This document shows positions 25,883-38,184 of a stretch of DNA of 64,000 nt, piece after piece. The DNA is from Certhia americana (taxonomy: Eukaryota; Chordata; Aves; Passeriformes; Certhiidae), in NCBI GenBank assembly GCA_018697195.1, contig CM031878.1, positions 39,749,256 through 39,813,255 on the forward strand, in the 5' to 3' direction. Below the pieces are notes generated by a model, which saw nothing but the letters and a program-made list of their open reading frames with translations, had not been told where the DNA came from and did no database searches. The position numbers were made by a program, and so were the translations under genes. Position 1 is the first letter of the stretch. Every line of letters starts with the position of its first letter.

Positions 25883-26409
25883 ACATCTCAAACCCAGACT
25901 GCAAAATTTTTGCTGAGAAAATAAATAGAGGATGACTCCAGACTACCAGTAGATTAAACTCAAAAATAATTTTTTGGGGCATGATGAAAGAAATAGATGG
26001 CGAAAGCTTAAGATAGACAGATTGGTTCAAGGCCATGGTGATGCACTGCTGACAAATTTATATAAGCAGACATCATAAGCAAATGTGTGGAAAGGCAGGT
26101 TGCTAAACAAAAGATGGAGATGGTTGATGCAGACCAGCGTTGAGGAGATGCATGTCAGGACCATGGAAGACAAATCTGGTAAATAAGAAATAACCACATA
26201 TTATCTTGACTACTTTATCTTCACAGCTATTTTGTGATTTTGGCCTCAAAAAATATAAATTGAGCACTATAATACATGCTAATATGTTTTGGCATATTGG
26301 AAGACTTCTAGAGAATAACTATAACTGAACAACTAAGAAAAACCATGAAAGCATGCACAAATTAGACAAAACTACTTGAATAGAAACAATATGGCCATGG
26401 GGAGAGATA

Positions 26410-26530
26410 AAAGGTATACATATTACATATACATATATATTATGTGTATATGTATGTATGTATGTATGCATGTATGTATATAAAAAATGTCTGTGCATAT
26501 ACACACATATATACACACACATTATACATA
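26410..26530. repeat. Compound (TATG)n / (AC)n / AT-rich simple repeat
   Basis: Alternating purine-pyrimidine sequence with a core of ATGT units (26450-26480) and ACACAT runs. One minus-strand frame through it gives a tyrosine/histidine-rich spurious peptide. Confidence 0.9.
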
Positions 26531-26730
26531 TAATTGGGTCTATAAATTTGGGACCTTCCAGATAACAGTTAGGAAGCAGACTATAGTAGAGATACATTCT
26601 GCACTATTCAGAGTTATTTTTAAGAACTAATATGCTCTGTTGCTGAAGTGCTGATGGCTGCCTCATTCCAGTTCCTTTAAAAGTCTGGAAAAGAGTTCAG
26701 GAACTATGGGGAGTTTTTTGTTTGTTTTTT

Positions 26731-26744
26731 GGGGGGGGGGGGGG
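26731..26744 (+). repeat. Homopolymer G14
   Basis: Fourteen uninterrupted G follow TTTTTTGTTTGTTTTTT. The length is prone to sequencing and assembly error, and the run could form a G-quadruplex. Confidence 0.9.
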
Positions 26745-26800
26745 TTTGCCATCATGTTCTCAACTTTCCAAAGGGTCAGACCGGACCACATCTAAAGCAT

Positions 26801-26840
26801 TATTTGAGCACATCCAAACATATTTGAGCACATCTAAGGC
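26801..26840. repeat. 20-bp tandem repeat, two copies
   Basis: TATTTGAGCACATCCAAACA is followed by TATTTGAGCACATCTAAGGC; the first 14 bases are identical, with three later differences. Confidence 0.85.
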
Positions 26841-27656
26841 AATTAAGATGGATACTGAATTTAAAACAATACAAAATAGTTACAACTTTCTTTAAAAGTA
26901 ACTAAGCAAATTAAAAGATTGTTTGAAGTCTAAAAGACTGTAATAAGATCCTGATTCATTGCCTCTAAGAACCAGCATTTTGAATCATAATCTCTCACTG
27001 TGATTAGAAAACTGCCAATTTTTTCTCAAAGCCCAGTTACTGCTTCAAGGTGCAGAGACTGAGATGGAGAGCAAAAGTGATCCTGTCTTGCAATCCCAGA
27101 ACAATCTTACAGAAATGTATCCCCAAAAAGAAGTATTTTTAGACTTAAGGGAGTAAATACTTCTGCAGTTTCATTCTGATTTTCTCTTTACTTAAGAATG
27201 AAAAGACATAAAACCAGCAGTGAAATCTACTTTCCCACATCATATCAAATCCTCAATGAAAATACATAGGCTATTTTGTTCTGTAAATTGTCTGCATATA
27301 AAATTATTTTGGCACTGTCCTGGTTTAGGTTAATTGTTGATAACAACGTTCACTGACAACATCAAAGATAATTCATGGAGGAAAGAGTAAATGAGAGATA
27401 AATTAGAATGTCAAACCAGAATGCTGCATAGCAGAAACAGAGTTTCCTGCTATAGACCAAGTTTATACACTGTACTTTGAAAGCATCAGTTCCTCTCAAA
27501 TTTTCTCATGACTGACAGAGATAACTCATTTTATCAATGACTATTCAAACCTTCAAGAGCTCAGGGCATAAAGGTAAACTTAGCCTCTTTCTCCAGGTTT
27601 TTGTAGATGTTTTTTGTTCTATGAGATATCTGGGGACAAGCAGGTCCAAATTCCAT

Positions 27657-27704
27657 CACATCAACATGGCTTTGGTTTTTCACATCAACAAGGTATTGGT
27701 TTTT
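27657..27704. repeat. 24-bp tandem repeat, two copies
   Basis: Two consecutive 24-base units begin CACATCAACA and end TTGGTTTTT; they differ at a few positions in the middle. Confidence 0.85.
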
Positions 27705-30700
27705 CTTTTGTGGGAGTTGGAGACATCCAAACTTTTGTGATTCCACAATACAGTATCTCTTGGATATGAGACCAATATGTTTTGAAATTAGCCATAGAAT
27801 TACACAGTGGGTCTTGATTTTAAATCCCATAGAAGGGCATCCCCAAGGGAATCACATATTAACATGTGTCAGTCAGCCAGGTTTCAAAGGCATTATCAGG
27901 TCCTGTAGTACAACTGATTAGCTTTGCACACTGGAACAAATGTGAATGGGTTTGTTAAGGATGTATGTTTACATACTTCAAAGACTCTAAAGTATGGTTG
28001 TCCCTCAGCCACATCCACATGTATTTGGAAGAATTTTATAGGTAGTGCTCCTTCTCTACTGGGTAGTTTTATATACCATGAAAATTTTTAGCTTACAAAA
28101 TTCACATAAGAAATACGAAAACATTTGATTCTTATGCAAACACATCTTTACATCAGGTCTATGCTCTATTTTCTGGGGGGATAGTTTACAGAACTGTTGT
28201 AATTTAACTAGGACTCGTGAGACTATATTAAGATGTCACAGAAGCTCCATTACTTCTGCTGATTTCTGCCTTCTAGGCCTTAGACAATTAAAATGAAATT
28301 TCAAATAAGGAGGTTTGGAGGGGAAAGAGGGGAGGCTTGAGAAGCATTCAGAAAAATTATCCTCTAGGGGGAAGAGAGGCAAGATGATTAACTAGCTTTC
28401 CTTCAGCTCATGTTGTTATGGTTCTATACTCTGGAGAGTGAATAATTTGAAAATCTCTGTCTCCCAGACAGAGAACATATTCCTTGCACTCATATTTCAT
28501 GACCAGCTAAATTTTCTCCACCCCATAGATGTTTATACATACTTACTGAGAATTTAATTTCATAATTTGCTAAAATCCTTAACATTAGATTTTTTTCCCC
28601 TAGATTCTTATGAAATATCTAGAAAAAAAACTTTCTCTACTCTGGAAATGAGCTGAATTTTAATGCTTGTCTTCTGGCTTGAGGGATCATTTTGGAATCA
28701 CTTCCTATTTAATGAGACTAATGAATGATTTTCTGAACAGCAAAAGAATGCTGGGAAGGGAATAATTCTCTTTCTATTTTAACAATGGAATATCTGGTAA
28801 TGACAAAATACACTGACAAAGGTAGCAAGTGACAGTAACCTACCAATTCCCTTGGCACACACAATGAAAACTAAAAAGGGATTTTTTAGGTTCTTTTGAT
28901 TATGCGTTATCAGACAGCTACCTGACTGGACAAAAATCTAAACAATGTGTTCTAAATTTAGCATTATATTGTGCTTGTCAGCTTGAATTATTCTGTGATT
29001 ATGACTTTGCACTCAGCTTCCTCTTTATAGGAAATGTAGAATAGTGTTGTATGTTATGGACACAGAAAAGTACTGATCATTTAGAATGGCTTGTAACCTA
29101 TTTACTCATTTGTGGGTTTTTTGAACTTTCATATGTGAATAACAGCTTCCAGGAAAGAAACCTTCTTTAAGGAAGCAAATATTTCACATGCCTCTTTTTT
29201 TCAACAGACCAAAAATATCAATTCAAAAAATTTTCGAGAAAAAAAAAAAGTGTGTGCACTAAAAAATATTTGATTTGATCACTGTTATAAGAAAAGATTC
29301 TATTCACCCAAATCATCTCAAATTTTCAATTTCTTCTTACACAGGTTTTCCTATCAAAGACATTGTAGAAGCATGTAGTTTAACTTTCTGTCAGTCAATA
29401 TATTGATTTCTTTGCATTTACAGTAAGTTTCACACAGACAACCAAGTCTAATATGTAAATTATTGAGCAGGCAAATGTATATTGTAGGTTTTGAAGAGTT
29501 ATACGTAGCATGAGGAAGGGGAATCAATAAAATTCATTGCAACATCAACACTGTATTTGATGTGGCAGCTGTTTCCTTTGCTGCCTCAAGAACTTTGTTT
29601 TGACTAGAGCTAAGTAGCAGATGTTTGTAAGCAATAAGGATGTTGGTAAATTTATTACCTGTTTCTATGGGTAACGTAAGTCTCTAAACTTGAATTTTCT
29701 TCAGAATTGCCTGCTTAGATCACAAAGTGAATTTCAGCCTGATACTATAAAGAATATTTAATAAGTTCTTTAAGTAATTTACTTTCTTGTATTACCTAAT
29801 TCATTTATCCAAATCTTTAGGAAATTATTGATAATGAAGGACAGCATTCATTTTCTGCTGTCTGTATCTATAATATCACTTCCTTCAAGGCAGAAGCAAG
29901 AGGATTTTTCAAATATTTGAAAGTTATTTTGTAATAATATAGATGGGAAAGAGGGCAATCTGCCATCTTGTAACACAATTCATCTCTGCTTCTCTCTGGT
30001 CAAGCCTGCTGAGTTCAACTTCTTCAGTTACAGAATTCAGAACAGAAATTCTTACAGCACAGCTTGAAAATGCTGCCCTCATTTTGATCAGCTAAGCTAC
30101 AGGGCAAGGAGGAGAGAAGGAGATGTACAATTGAAAGACATTTTCATAAAGGTTTGAAGGGTTTCAATGGACCTTTCAGCCTCTGGGATGATGAACATCA
30201 CCTTTGATAATGATCTGAATACTTTCACAAAGGAGGAGGAGTTTAGCTTGGCCTCTTGACTCCATAGCCAGACAAAATCCATCAACATGGAGCAGGAAGG
30301 ACTGGAGGAACCAAAAATTAAAAAGTCCAATTGGAAGCAAAGTGTGTTACTAGTTCCATTTGCCTAAGTCACCTCAATTTTCATCACTGAAGGGAACAGT
30401 CTACTAGGTAACCAAATTAAGCGGGCAATGGAGCTCAAAAATCTTGCAAACCTACAAAGAAGTAACAGTGTAAACTGAAGCTGATATTACATGGAGAAGA
30501 GATTTTTGTCTGAGAGATTAGACAAACTATTGATTTGACTGCATATTTTGATTATTTTTTTTTCTCTGCGGCCTCTCCCTAGTACTGCCCTGTGTCAACA
30601 AACTGCCCATAGAAATAAACATCATGTTCTAATTATCCCTTCTCTTTTTGGAAGAATGATGACTGTGACATAGAAACACCACTGGAAAAAGAAAACAATA

Positions 30701-33142
30701 AAAGAAAAAAAAAGAGTTTATCACAGATGATTTCTTCCTACACTTAAGGTTTACAGCTCCAGAATATTAATGATAGCTGTGAAAGCACTGTACAGGTAAA
30801 GGATGAAATTTTCAAATGTTGCTCTTTATGCCTTTATATGGAACAAACAGCATTCAAAATAACATTTGTTTTCATCTGATCATTACAATGCAATTCTGAG
30901 TAGCCAGAATACATAAGTCTGTAAAACTTAACTATATTTCGAAAGAAATATACACAAATTAATAGATTTGCTGTTACTATCAAGCATGAAGAAAAATCAG
31001 GAATTATTGTGCACAAAGTTCTGTTTCTTATTTAAGAAATGTGAAGAAGAAGACCAAAGCCAAATCTCTTTTGTTGGGTTTTTTTTCAAAACTGCTTTTT
31101 AAGTGTCTTTTAAATGGAAACATCTTACAATCCAGTTAGTTAATTTTTTGTCTACTTTGATGAGCTTTCCTTTCAAAAGAAGGTATCATATACTAACATG
31201 TTACATGATATATAAATAAATATCATGTAACTGTAAATAATTCATTATTGTATTACAACTCTCACTGTCAACTGCTAACATATAAAGAGTGATGACTTTT
31301 ACATTCTATGCAAGAGTGATGATGATCTCTCCTTGCTTTGATGACTTCTTTATCCTTAAGACCTCAGCAGTGAGGATACTGAAAGGTTATGCTATTGGTA
31401 GTGTAAAGACCTAATTAAACATAGAAAACAGAAGCCAGGGAATATTCTCACTGTCTTTTAAGTTTTGGTTTTTTTTTTGTTTAAAGGTTAATTGTTTTAC
31501 CCTAAAACTTAAAGCAAAAGCTAAACATCAAAATGAGGAAGACAGAGAAGGAAGGTTTTATTTCAGACATTCCCTGTAGGCAGCTTTTTAATCACAAAGT
31601 ACTGACATTTTAATTTAAACAAAATAATTACAAGCAAGAGGTGAGTGAACCTTTTTGCATGCAGTACACAATCACACTTTCCTTAGCTCTAAAGGAGAGA
31701 AGTTTCAAATATTTATAATTAATCAAGTCCATAAATACTGTTATATTTCTTTTTCTTTAGGTAAACCAAGGCAGTTTTATTTTTAAAGACCCAATACATT
31801 CATTAATAAAGCAGAAAAATGAACAAACCCCACTCAGTGCTGACTATCACCTTCAGGATATAGTTCAACTTCATGAGGCTCAACTGTGTGAACTCAGCCC
31901 ACTTTAACTGAGGGGGAAAATATTTGTTGAAGGGCTAAAAGGCCATTATTTTGTAATCGCACAGACAGGTTCACTTACATAGCAACGCAAATTTCACGTC
32001 AGTTAAGAAAGTTGAAACAAGCAGTAAGGACAAAATTGTTAAATCATGAATATTAATGTTAGAGAAAATTACCAGGAATCAGGGTAACAAGAGCTGGAAG
32101 AATACTACTGGCAGATGAAGGACCATTCCATCTCAAGGAACAAAAGAAACCATCATTTACCTGCCACACTGCAAAGTGCAGAGACATCAAAGATGTAGTT
32201 ATAATGAAACTAACAGAACTTACTGAAATGCCACATTGCATGAACCTTGTTTCAAGTGTGCACTCCGGAAAAAAATATTTATATTGCAGCTATGAGTCTT
32301 TGTAAGGGTTGCAAACACACTTTAAGAGTATATATTTCCATAAAAGTCATCAGAAACCTTTGGTATTTCTCAGTGAAGGGATACCACTACTGCAAAGGTG
32401 AAAGAAATAAAGAATTTCCCCTCTTATGGTTTGTCAAGCATTCTAAACATGAGAGACTGTGAATTATATGTTACCAGCATGAACCTTCACAACACTGACT
32501 TCACTGTCCAACTAGTAGGATCCAAATAAAATGAGAAAAGAGAGGAGAAAGGAAAGAAAACAATAGTAAAAGTAAAAATTATTGTTTTTCCCTCTGGAAT
32601 GAATTTTCTCAATGAAATTAAAGGCAGAGACAATTCTCCATGTAGATAACCAGGAAAAACAATTATATGCTGTGTATGTAAGCAAACTCTACCACCATGG
32701 CAATATGTATCAAGTCAGTAAATCTGCCTTTAGAATTGTAGTACCTGTTGAAGCATGTAGTCAGATGACTATGCTTTCAACTGAGGTTTAGCTAAAAGGA
32801 CAGGATGTCGGAAGCCACTGGACCCGACATTGGAAATTGGTTAGTGATAAAAAGCAGCATAGCAAGAAGCTGACAAAAGCTGTGACAATGCTAGGAGGAA
32901 TGTCCAGATCTCACAGAACATTAAATTTGGGAGAAATTATTTACAAGTTAAAAGGAAAGATTATTAGGAATAGAGTTTTGAACAAAGAAGGGAAAAGAAA
33001 GTGGATGGGAGAAAAGCACAGCAGATATGAGACAAAGGGATGCCAGTCAACCATAATCAAGATGCTGGTCAGTATTGGTTGTTTGACTTGTATCTGTGAC
33101 TGACCAACACAGCCTAGTCTGTCCTCTAATAAGACTCTATTT

Positions 33143-33945
33143 CATAGAATTAGGGTTGGTTGCTTAACCATTCAACAACAGAATCGCAGAATGTCTAGGT
33201 TGGGGGAGACTTCCAAGATCATCAAGTCCAACCCATTCCCTAATACCTCAACTAAACCATGGCGCCAAGCACCATATCCAATCCAATCTTTTTTAAGCAG
33301 GTCAAGTAATGGTGACTCCATCACCTCATCCCCAGGCAGACCACTCCAGTACTTCCCTGGGAAGCTTGGTGCAATGCTTGACAGCCCTCTCATTGAAAAA
33401 CTTTTCTTAAGATTCAATCTAAGCTTCCTGTGGAGCATTTTGAGGCTGCTTCCCCTTATCCTACATCTCGTTACTTGGGAGAAGAGACTGCCTCTTTTCA
33501 GGCAGTTGTAAAATGCAGTGACTCTCTCCCATTAGATTCCTTTTCTCCAGGCTAAACACTCCCAGGTCTCTCAGCTGATTCTCATAAGACTTATACTCCA
33601 GATCCTTATCCAGCTCTACTGCCCTTCTGTGGACAAACTCAGTGTGTTTTTGCAGAATGGATAGAAAATCTGGATGCTGGACTCAAGGTGCAACTTCACC
33701 AATGCCAAGTACAGTGGGATGATCACTGCCCTGATCCTACTGGCCACACTATTGCTGATACAAGCCAGGGTGCCATTTGCTTTCTTGACCACCTGGGCAC
33801 ACACTGGCTCATGCTTGACATCCCCAAGTTTTCTGCTGGGCAGTTTTCCAGCCACTCCACCCCCAGCCTGTAGAAATGCATGAGGTGGTTGTGACCCAAG
33901 TGCAGGACATGGAACCTGGCCTTATTGAACCTAATAAAATTTTTT
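33143..33945 (-). mobile_element. CR1 LINE fragment
   Basis: About 800 bp of the 3' part of CR1, read on the minus strand. It begins with AGAATCGCAGAATGTCTAGG and AAGATCATCAAGTCCAACCC and passes through CCTTTTCTCCAGGCTAAACA, GTACAGTGGGATGATCACTG, TCCTACTGGCCACACTATTG, CACCTGGGCACACACTGGCT and CCAAGTGCAGGACATGGA. These correspond, in inverse order, to the 3' UTR and the C-terminal ORF2. The 5' edge at 33945 (TTATTGAACCTAATAAAA) is the truncation point. A CATAGAAT octamer survives at 33143. Confidence 0.92.
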
Positions 33946-34511
33946 ATGAAGTTTTCCTGCCTGTGGTGTCATTTTTTTGTGCAAATGTACAAGATGCTGG
34001 TGCACTTCAAAGCTACCTATTGCCTAGCCTGAATACCAGACAATAGCTCTAGGCCAGTTGTCAGAGAGTCCCATGAGTGTTTGGGTGCAAGACATAAAAG
34101 CACTTCAATCTGGACTTGCCAGCAAGTCAAACAAGAGTTATGAGGACTGTATACTGAATGAAGTAGAGGCCTGGGCTCTAGCTGCCTGAGGAAAATCACA
34201 TAAAAGACTGTGGGTATGTTTCAGTTAGCAAAATTAGTAGTTAGCTAAATTAGAGAAAGCAGGATGCTCTCTTTAGGCTTTTTTGACATTTATGTTAAGA
34301 TTATTCATTTACAAAATCATAATCCTGTCTTGATGTGTTAGTAGTAAACTTAGTCTGCATATTGTGCATGTGCCTTCTGGGAGCACATACCCAGACCACA
34401 CTGGACAGAGTGCTAGGAATCCACAGCATCTCCTCATCTGTGAAGGACTGTGAGGGCTGTGACACCTGTGAGGGACTGTGGTCTCCTTTCTCTAGAAAGC
34501 ACTAACTTTTT

Positions 34512-34546
34512 ACCTAGGTGACTGGGGAGGAAAACTCCCCCTAGGT
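34512..34546. repeat. Imperfect hairpin with ACCTAGG/CCTAGGT arms
   Basis: ACCTAGG (34512-34518) and GGGAG (34525-34529) pair with CTCCC (34535-34539) and CCTAGGT (34540-34546), leaving a six-base bulge on the left strand and a GAAAA loop. It sits in a GC-richer patch that may be an old LTR fragment, which I could not classify. Confidence 0.6.
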
Positions 34547-34669
34547 GCACTGCATTCACCTAAACTTAACCATAATAAATTTTAAAAGGTGCTGAAACAG
34601 TGATTCTATACAGAACTGCTGTGCAGGTAGAAATTTGTGATAAAACTTCTGAGAGTGGACAACTAGACA

Positions 34670-34672
<3 letters not shown>

Positions 34673-34700
<28 letters not shown>
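34673..34700. repeat. (AT)14 microsatellite
   Basis: Uninterrupted AT dinucleotides followed by AT-rich sequence. Confidence 0.9.
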
Positions 34701-34706
<6 letters not shown>

Positions 34707-36558
34707 TAATAACATATAATACATAATAATAGATATAAGCCATAATTCATTCTATCAGGAAGCAAAGATTCCACATCATGTAAACTGGTTAATTTATGAA
34801 TTTGTGAAACAGATGTTTTGGTTTCAATGTGTAGCAATACACACAAAATTTGTTGTACTAAGTATGTACTATCAAATGTACAAAACGGTTGCAAAGTGAT
34901 GTATCTTAAGACAACAGCATTTTATACATACCACAATGTATATATACAATTCCACAATACATTTGATTAACAAAAAAAAAAAAAAAAAAGGAAAGGGGAA
35001 AGAAGACACTGTTATTTTACCTTTGCTAATAGAGAAATCCCTACTTGTCTCTAGGCAAGAATATTAGAAAGCAGATAACCCTTCTGATAACCAATCTATT
35101 CCTACTGAAGCAGAACTTTTCAACTGGTCCCTCTCAGACACTGATAACTAAATGTATTTTAAACATTTTTTTCCTTCTATTACAGACCATAAGAAATATA
35201 ACAAAACAGAAACCATAATCAACTGAAAATAGTTACAGTAATCAGAAAAAAACTACTCATGGAAATACAAACAAGTGAGATATTCATGGCACATTAGTGT
35301 TCCTACACCAATATTGTTAAGTTTTCTTTTCACTTTATTCTGAAAAGGCTTACATCTTAGGTAAAGCTGACAAAAGACAGGAAAAGGGTAGTGTGTTCTC
35401 CTGTCCATAGACAGTCATTAGCTGGCATTTGCAGAGTTCATACTAGGGCACTGTCAGATTATTACATTATGCTTTCTTTCTAAATTTGCCCTTCCACAGA
35501 AGTGTCACTTTTATCTGATATGACTGCTCTCTGCTCCTATGAAATGGAACCGTCATTCACATATCCTAAGAATGAAATGAAAACTTCTGTTGCCAGGATA
35601 TGGATAAGAAAGCATTGCAGTTTCTTCTCATTGCACATCTTTCATAAGTTACTTGGTCTGTCATCTGCCAGTGTACAGAAAATAGGCCAGACTGGACAAG
35701 TCAATACAGATCATAATGGATTTGTATTCTAATTTTTTGATCTAGATTTTTCCTGTATCACTTATTCAGATCATGATTCTCTTCCTCAACCTAAAATACA
35801 TTTTTCATCAATTTCATCCTGAGCAACCTCACCTCCAATAGATGTGACACAGCATGAATAGTGAAAGATTCCAGTTCAAGTAATTGATTACTATTTCCAA
35901 TGTGTTGGTAAAGTCATTGTCATGCATTATCAGGCTGCAACCTTCCTCACAGCTCCAGGCCAAGTAGCAATCCTATCCTCCTCTGTACTTGCACAGAGCA
36001 CAAATCAACATAAAGCAATAGAAAAATCTGCAACTTTTTTTTTTTTTTTTTAATTGGCAGGTGCTCTTACAGTCATCTGACTGATACATTGATTAATTTT
36101 CAGCTGTCATGGCAAATATTATGTTACAATAGTATAGTAAGAACTAAAATTTTAGGGAAAAGAAAGTTGTAGGTATGCTGCATAAGCAATTGTTGGTCCT
36201 TTTCAAGAATAATGTTGAAAAGAACCTTCTTCCTGCTTATGATACTACCATTGCACATGCCTTGCTTTTTTTTTTTTTTTAAGTGGTCACAAATACACAT
36301 TTTGAATAAGGGCATAGACAGCATACACTTTCTGGAAGATCCTCCTGTAATACAATGACAGTTAATACAATGACAGCTTCAACATACTTATTCTATTGTT
36401 TCAGAAATTATGAATAGTCTGGTGACATACTCATTGGCTGCACAGCAGCAGTAATAATCTTTTAAAAAGTGAGGTTCTAGTTTAAATTTCGTAACAACTC
36501 AACACATAAATGCAACTCAGGATTACTAACTCAGGATCCCATAACTTTTATGATATAT

Positions 36559-38184
36559 TGTCACAGTTTTGGTTTGCCAATTTGAAATTTTTCAATCAAG
36601 AGCAAAGCCAGCTTAAGCTTAAAAGTAATAAAATTTTATTAACTAACTCTAAAAGGAGAAAGAAAAAAACAAGAATCAGAATGAAGCTTTCAGAGCACTC
36701 CTCTTCCTTCCCCATATTTTCTTTTCTTTCTAACTGACAATATGCAGAAGACAACACCCAGAAATTTCAGTCAGTTTTCTGACTGAAATAGTCTCTCTAA
36801 AATAGTCTTTCTGCAGTTTGCTTAGGGAGGGAAGCACCTCTTGTTTGCTTTGGAGAATTCACTTACAAGAAAACAGTTCTCTCGTGGTTTTGTTCTTCAC
36901 AAAGCAGCCACCATATTAACATCCACCTCCTGAAGCTCCTCCCATGTGCACAATTCTTTACAGATCTGCCTCTGGGCCATATCGACATATGGGGGCTTTA
37001 ATTTTTTTAAAAGATAAACTGTTTAAAGTAAATGTTCTCTTTATCTGTTTTTAATCTGATCATCATCTCAGGGAAGTGAGATTCTCTTCTTCTCTCAGGG
37101 AAGAAAAAAGTCTCTATCACATCATCTCCCTGTTCAAACTTCTCATGGAAGCACAGCCACTGCTACTTTGGCTCACTTTAACACTGCATTCCTTTGCTCA
37201 GGTCTACAATTTGAACTTCTCATCTCCCCATTCAAACTTCTCATGGAAGCACAGCCACTGCAGCTTTGGCTCACTTTAACACTGCATTCATTTGCTCAGG
37301 TCTACAATTTGAACTTCTCATCTCCCCATACTTCTCTATGGTTTAAAGCAAATATCTCAATGTATTACAGTCAATTGCCATAGCTTACAAGAGTTTTTCA
37401 GCTTAAAAAGCATCTCCCTGTACTCCTTCCATCTAAGACAATCACTCTTTCTTTGCTGACTTTAATATCTTCATATTGGTCTCTCTACATGTCTTCTCCT
37501 TTGTCCTTGTCTCTCATTCAGGGAAAAATGAGCTCTGGAGGTCTCTTCTGTGCAATAAAAGAGTTAACAAAGACAGCAGCTGGCCAAGACAATCAGGTGC
37601 TGCATTTGCAGCTGTGCTGGAGCTGTGCCAGGATCTTTCCCAGGCCCATAGCAGTCTATGGTGTCAGATATCAAACCTGTGCAGGGGGTAAGATCTCAGG
37701 GACCTGAGCCAAAAGGCATCCACTGCAGGTCTTTTGCAGCTGGTGAGAAGTTAGATACTGTTCTCTCTTTCCACTACTCGGTCTTATCAGTGTGGCCCTG
37801 GGCCTGTAGCAAATTCCCGTCTGGGCCGGCTTGGCTTCTTCTCCCCCTCCATTGCCCAGAAAGCCATGGGCTGAATCTTCCAGTGCTAAAGCAGTGGCAG
37901 AGCCCAGCCTGGGGCCAGCAAAGCAGGGCTGTTTCAGCAGATGTTATCAAACACAGCCGGGCCCTACCTTTTCCAGCATAGCCTCCCCTCCCTCCCCCAG
38001 CTCAGCCCAAGGCTGAGAGGAGGAGATCTCTCTCCAAAAGCCGGAATGAAAAAATACTTTCCTGGGTTTTGTTTTGCCTTGAAATGTACTCTTGCCAGAG
38101 GCGAAATGCCTTCTAACTGGTCTAACAAGACATCAGCCTCAAAGCCAGCTAGCTCACTTCTGTGGAGCTGATCAAACTACCACA
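36559..38184 (-). mobile_element. Solo LTR of large LTR family, copy 2
   Basis: A 1,626-bp element from TGTCACAG to CTACCACA, flanked by TATAT and TGTAT (four of five match). It aligns along its length with the copies at 24489 and 41482: TTGGTTTGCCAATTTGAAAT at the left, TTTATT at 36635-36640 (AATAAA on the minus strand), CAACACCCAGAA, TTTGCTCAGGTCTACAATTT, GAGTTAACAAAGACAGCAGC and a GC-rich centre (37560-38040). It is longer than the others partly because of an internal 98-bp tandem duplication (37133-37329). No retroviral internal region flanks it. The open frames inside are by-products of GC-rich LTR sequence. Confidence 0.88.
37133..37329. repeat. 98-bp tandem duplication inside LTR copy 2
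   Basis: Two adjacent units start with TTCAAACTTCTCATGGAAGC, at 37133 and 37231. They differ at about three positions (CTACTTTGG against CAGCTTTGG; ATTCCTTTG against ATTCATTTG). The related LTR at 41482 has a single copy of the corresponding block. Confidence 0.95.

Larger units (their letters stand above)
25883..33142. other. Unannotated AT-rich DNA
   Basis: Over 7 kb with no recognised gene. It contains a TATG/TACA simple-repeat block (26410-26530), a run of 14 G (26731), a 20-bp tandem repeat at 26801-26840, a 24-bp tandem repeat at 27657-27704, and short A or T runs. A minus-strand open frame of 77 codons (30097-30330) has no recognisable domain. Confidence 0.55.
33946..36558. other. Unannotated DNA with simple repeats
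   Basis: No gene recognised. Contents include a slightly GC-richer segment at 34370-34560 with tandem GTGAGGGCTGTG-like words and a hairpin (34512-34546), an AT tract at 34673, an A18 run at 34972-34989, a T17 run at 36035-36051, a T-rich run near 36266, and a 15-bp tandem repeat (TAATACAATGACAGT) at 36348-36376. Confidence 0.55.
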
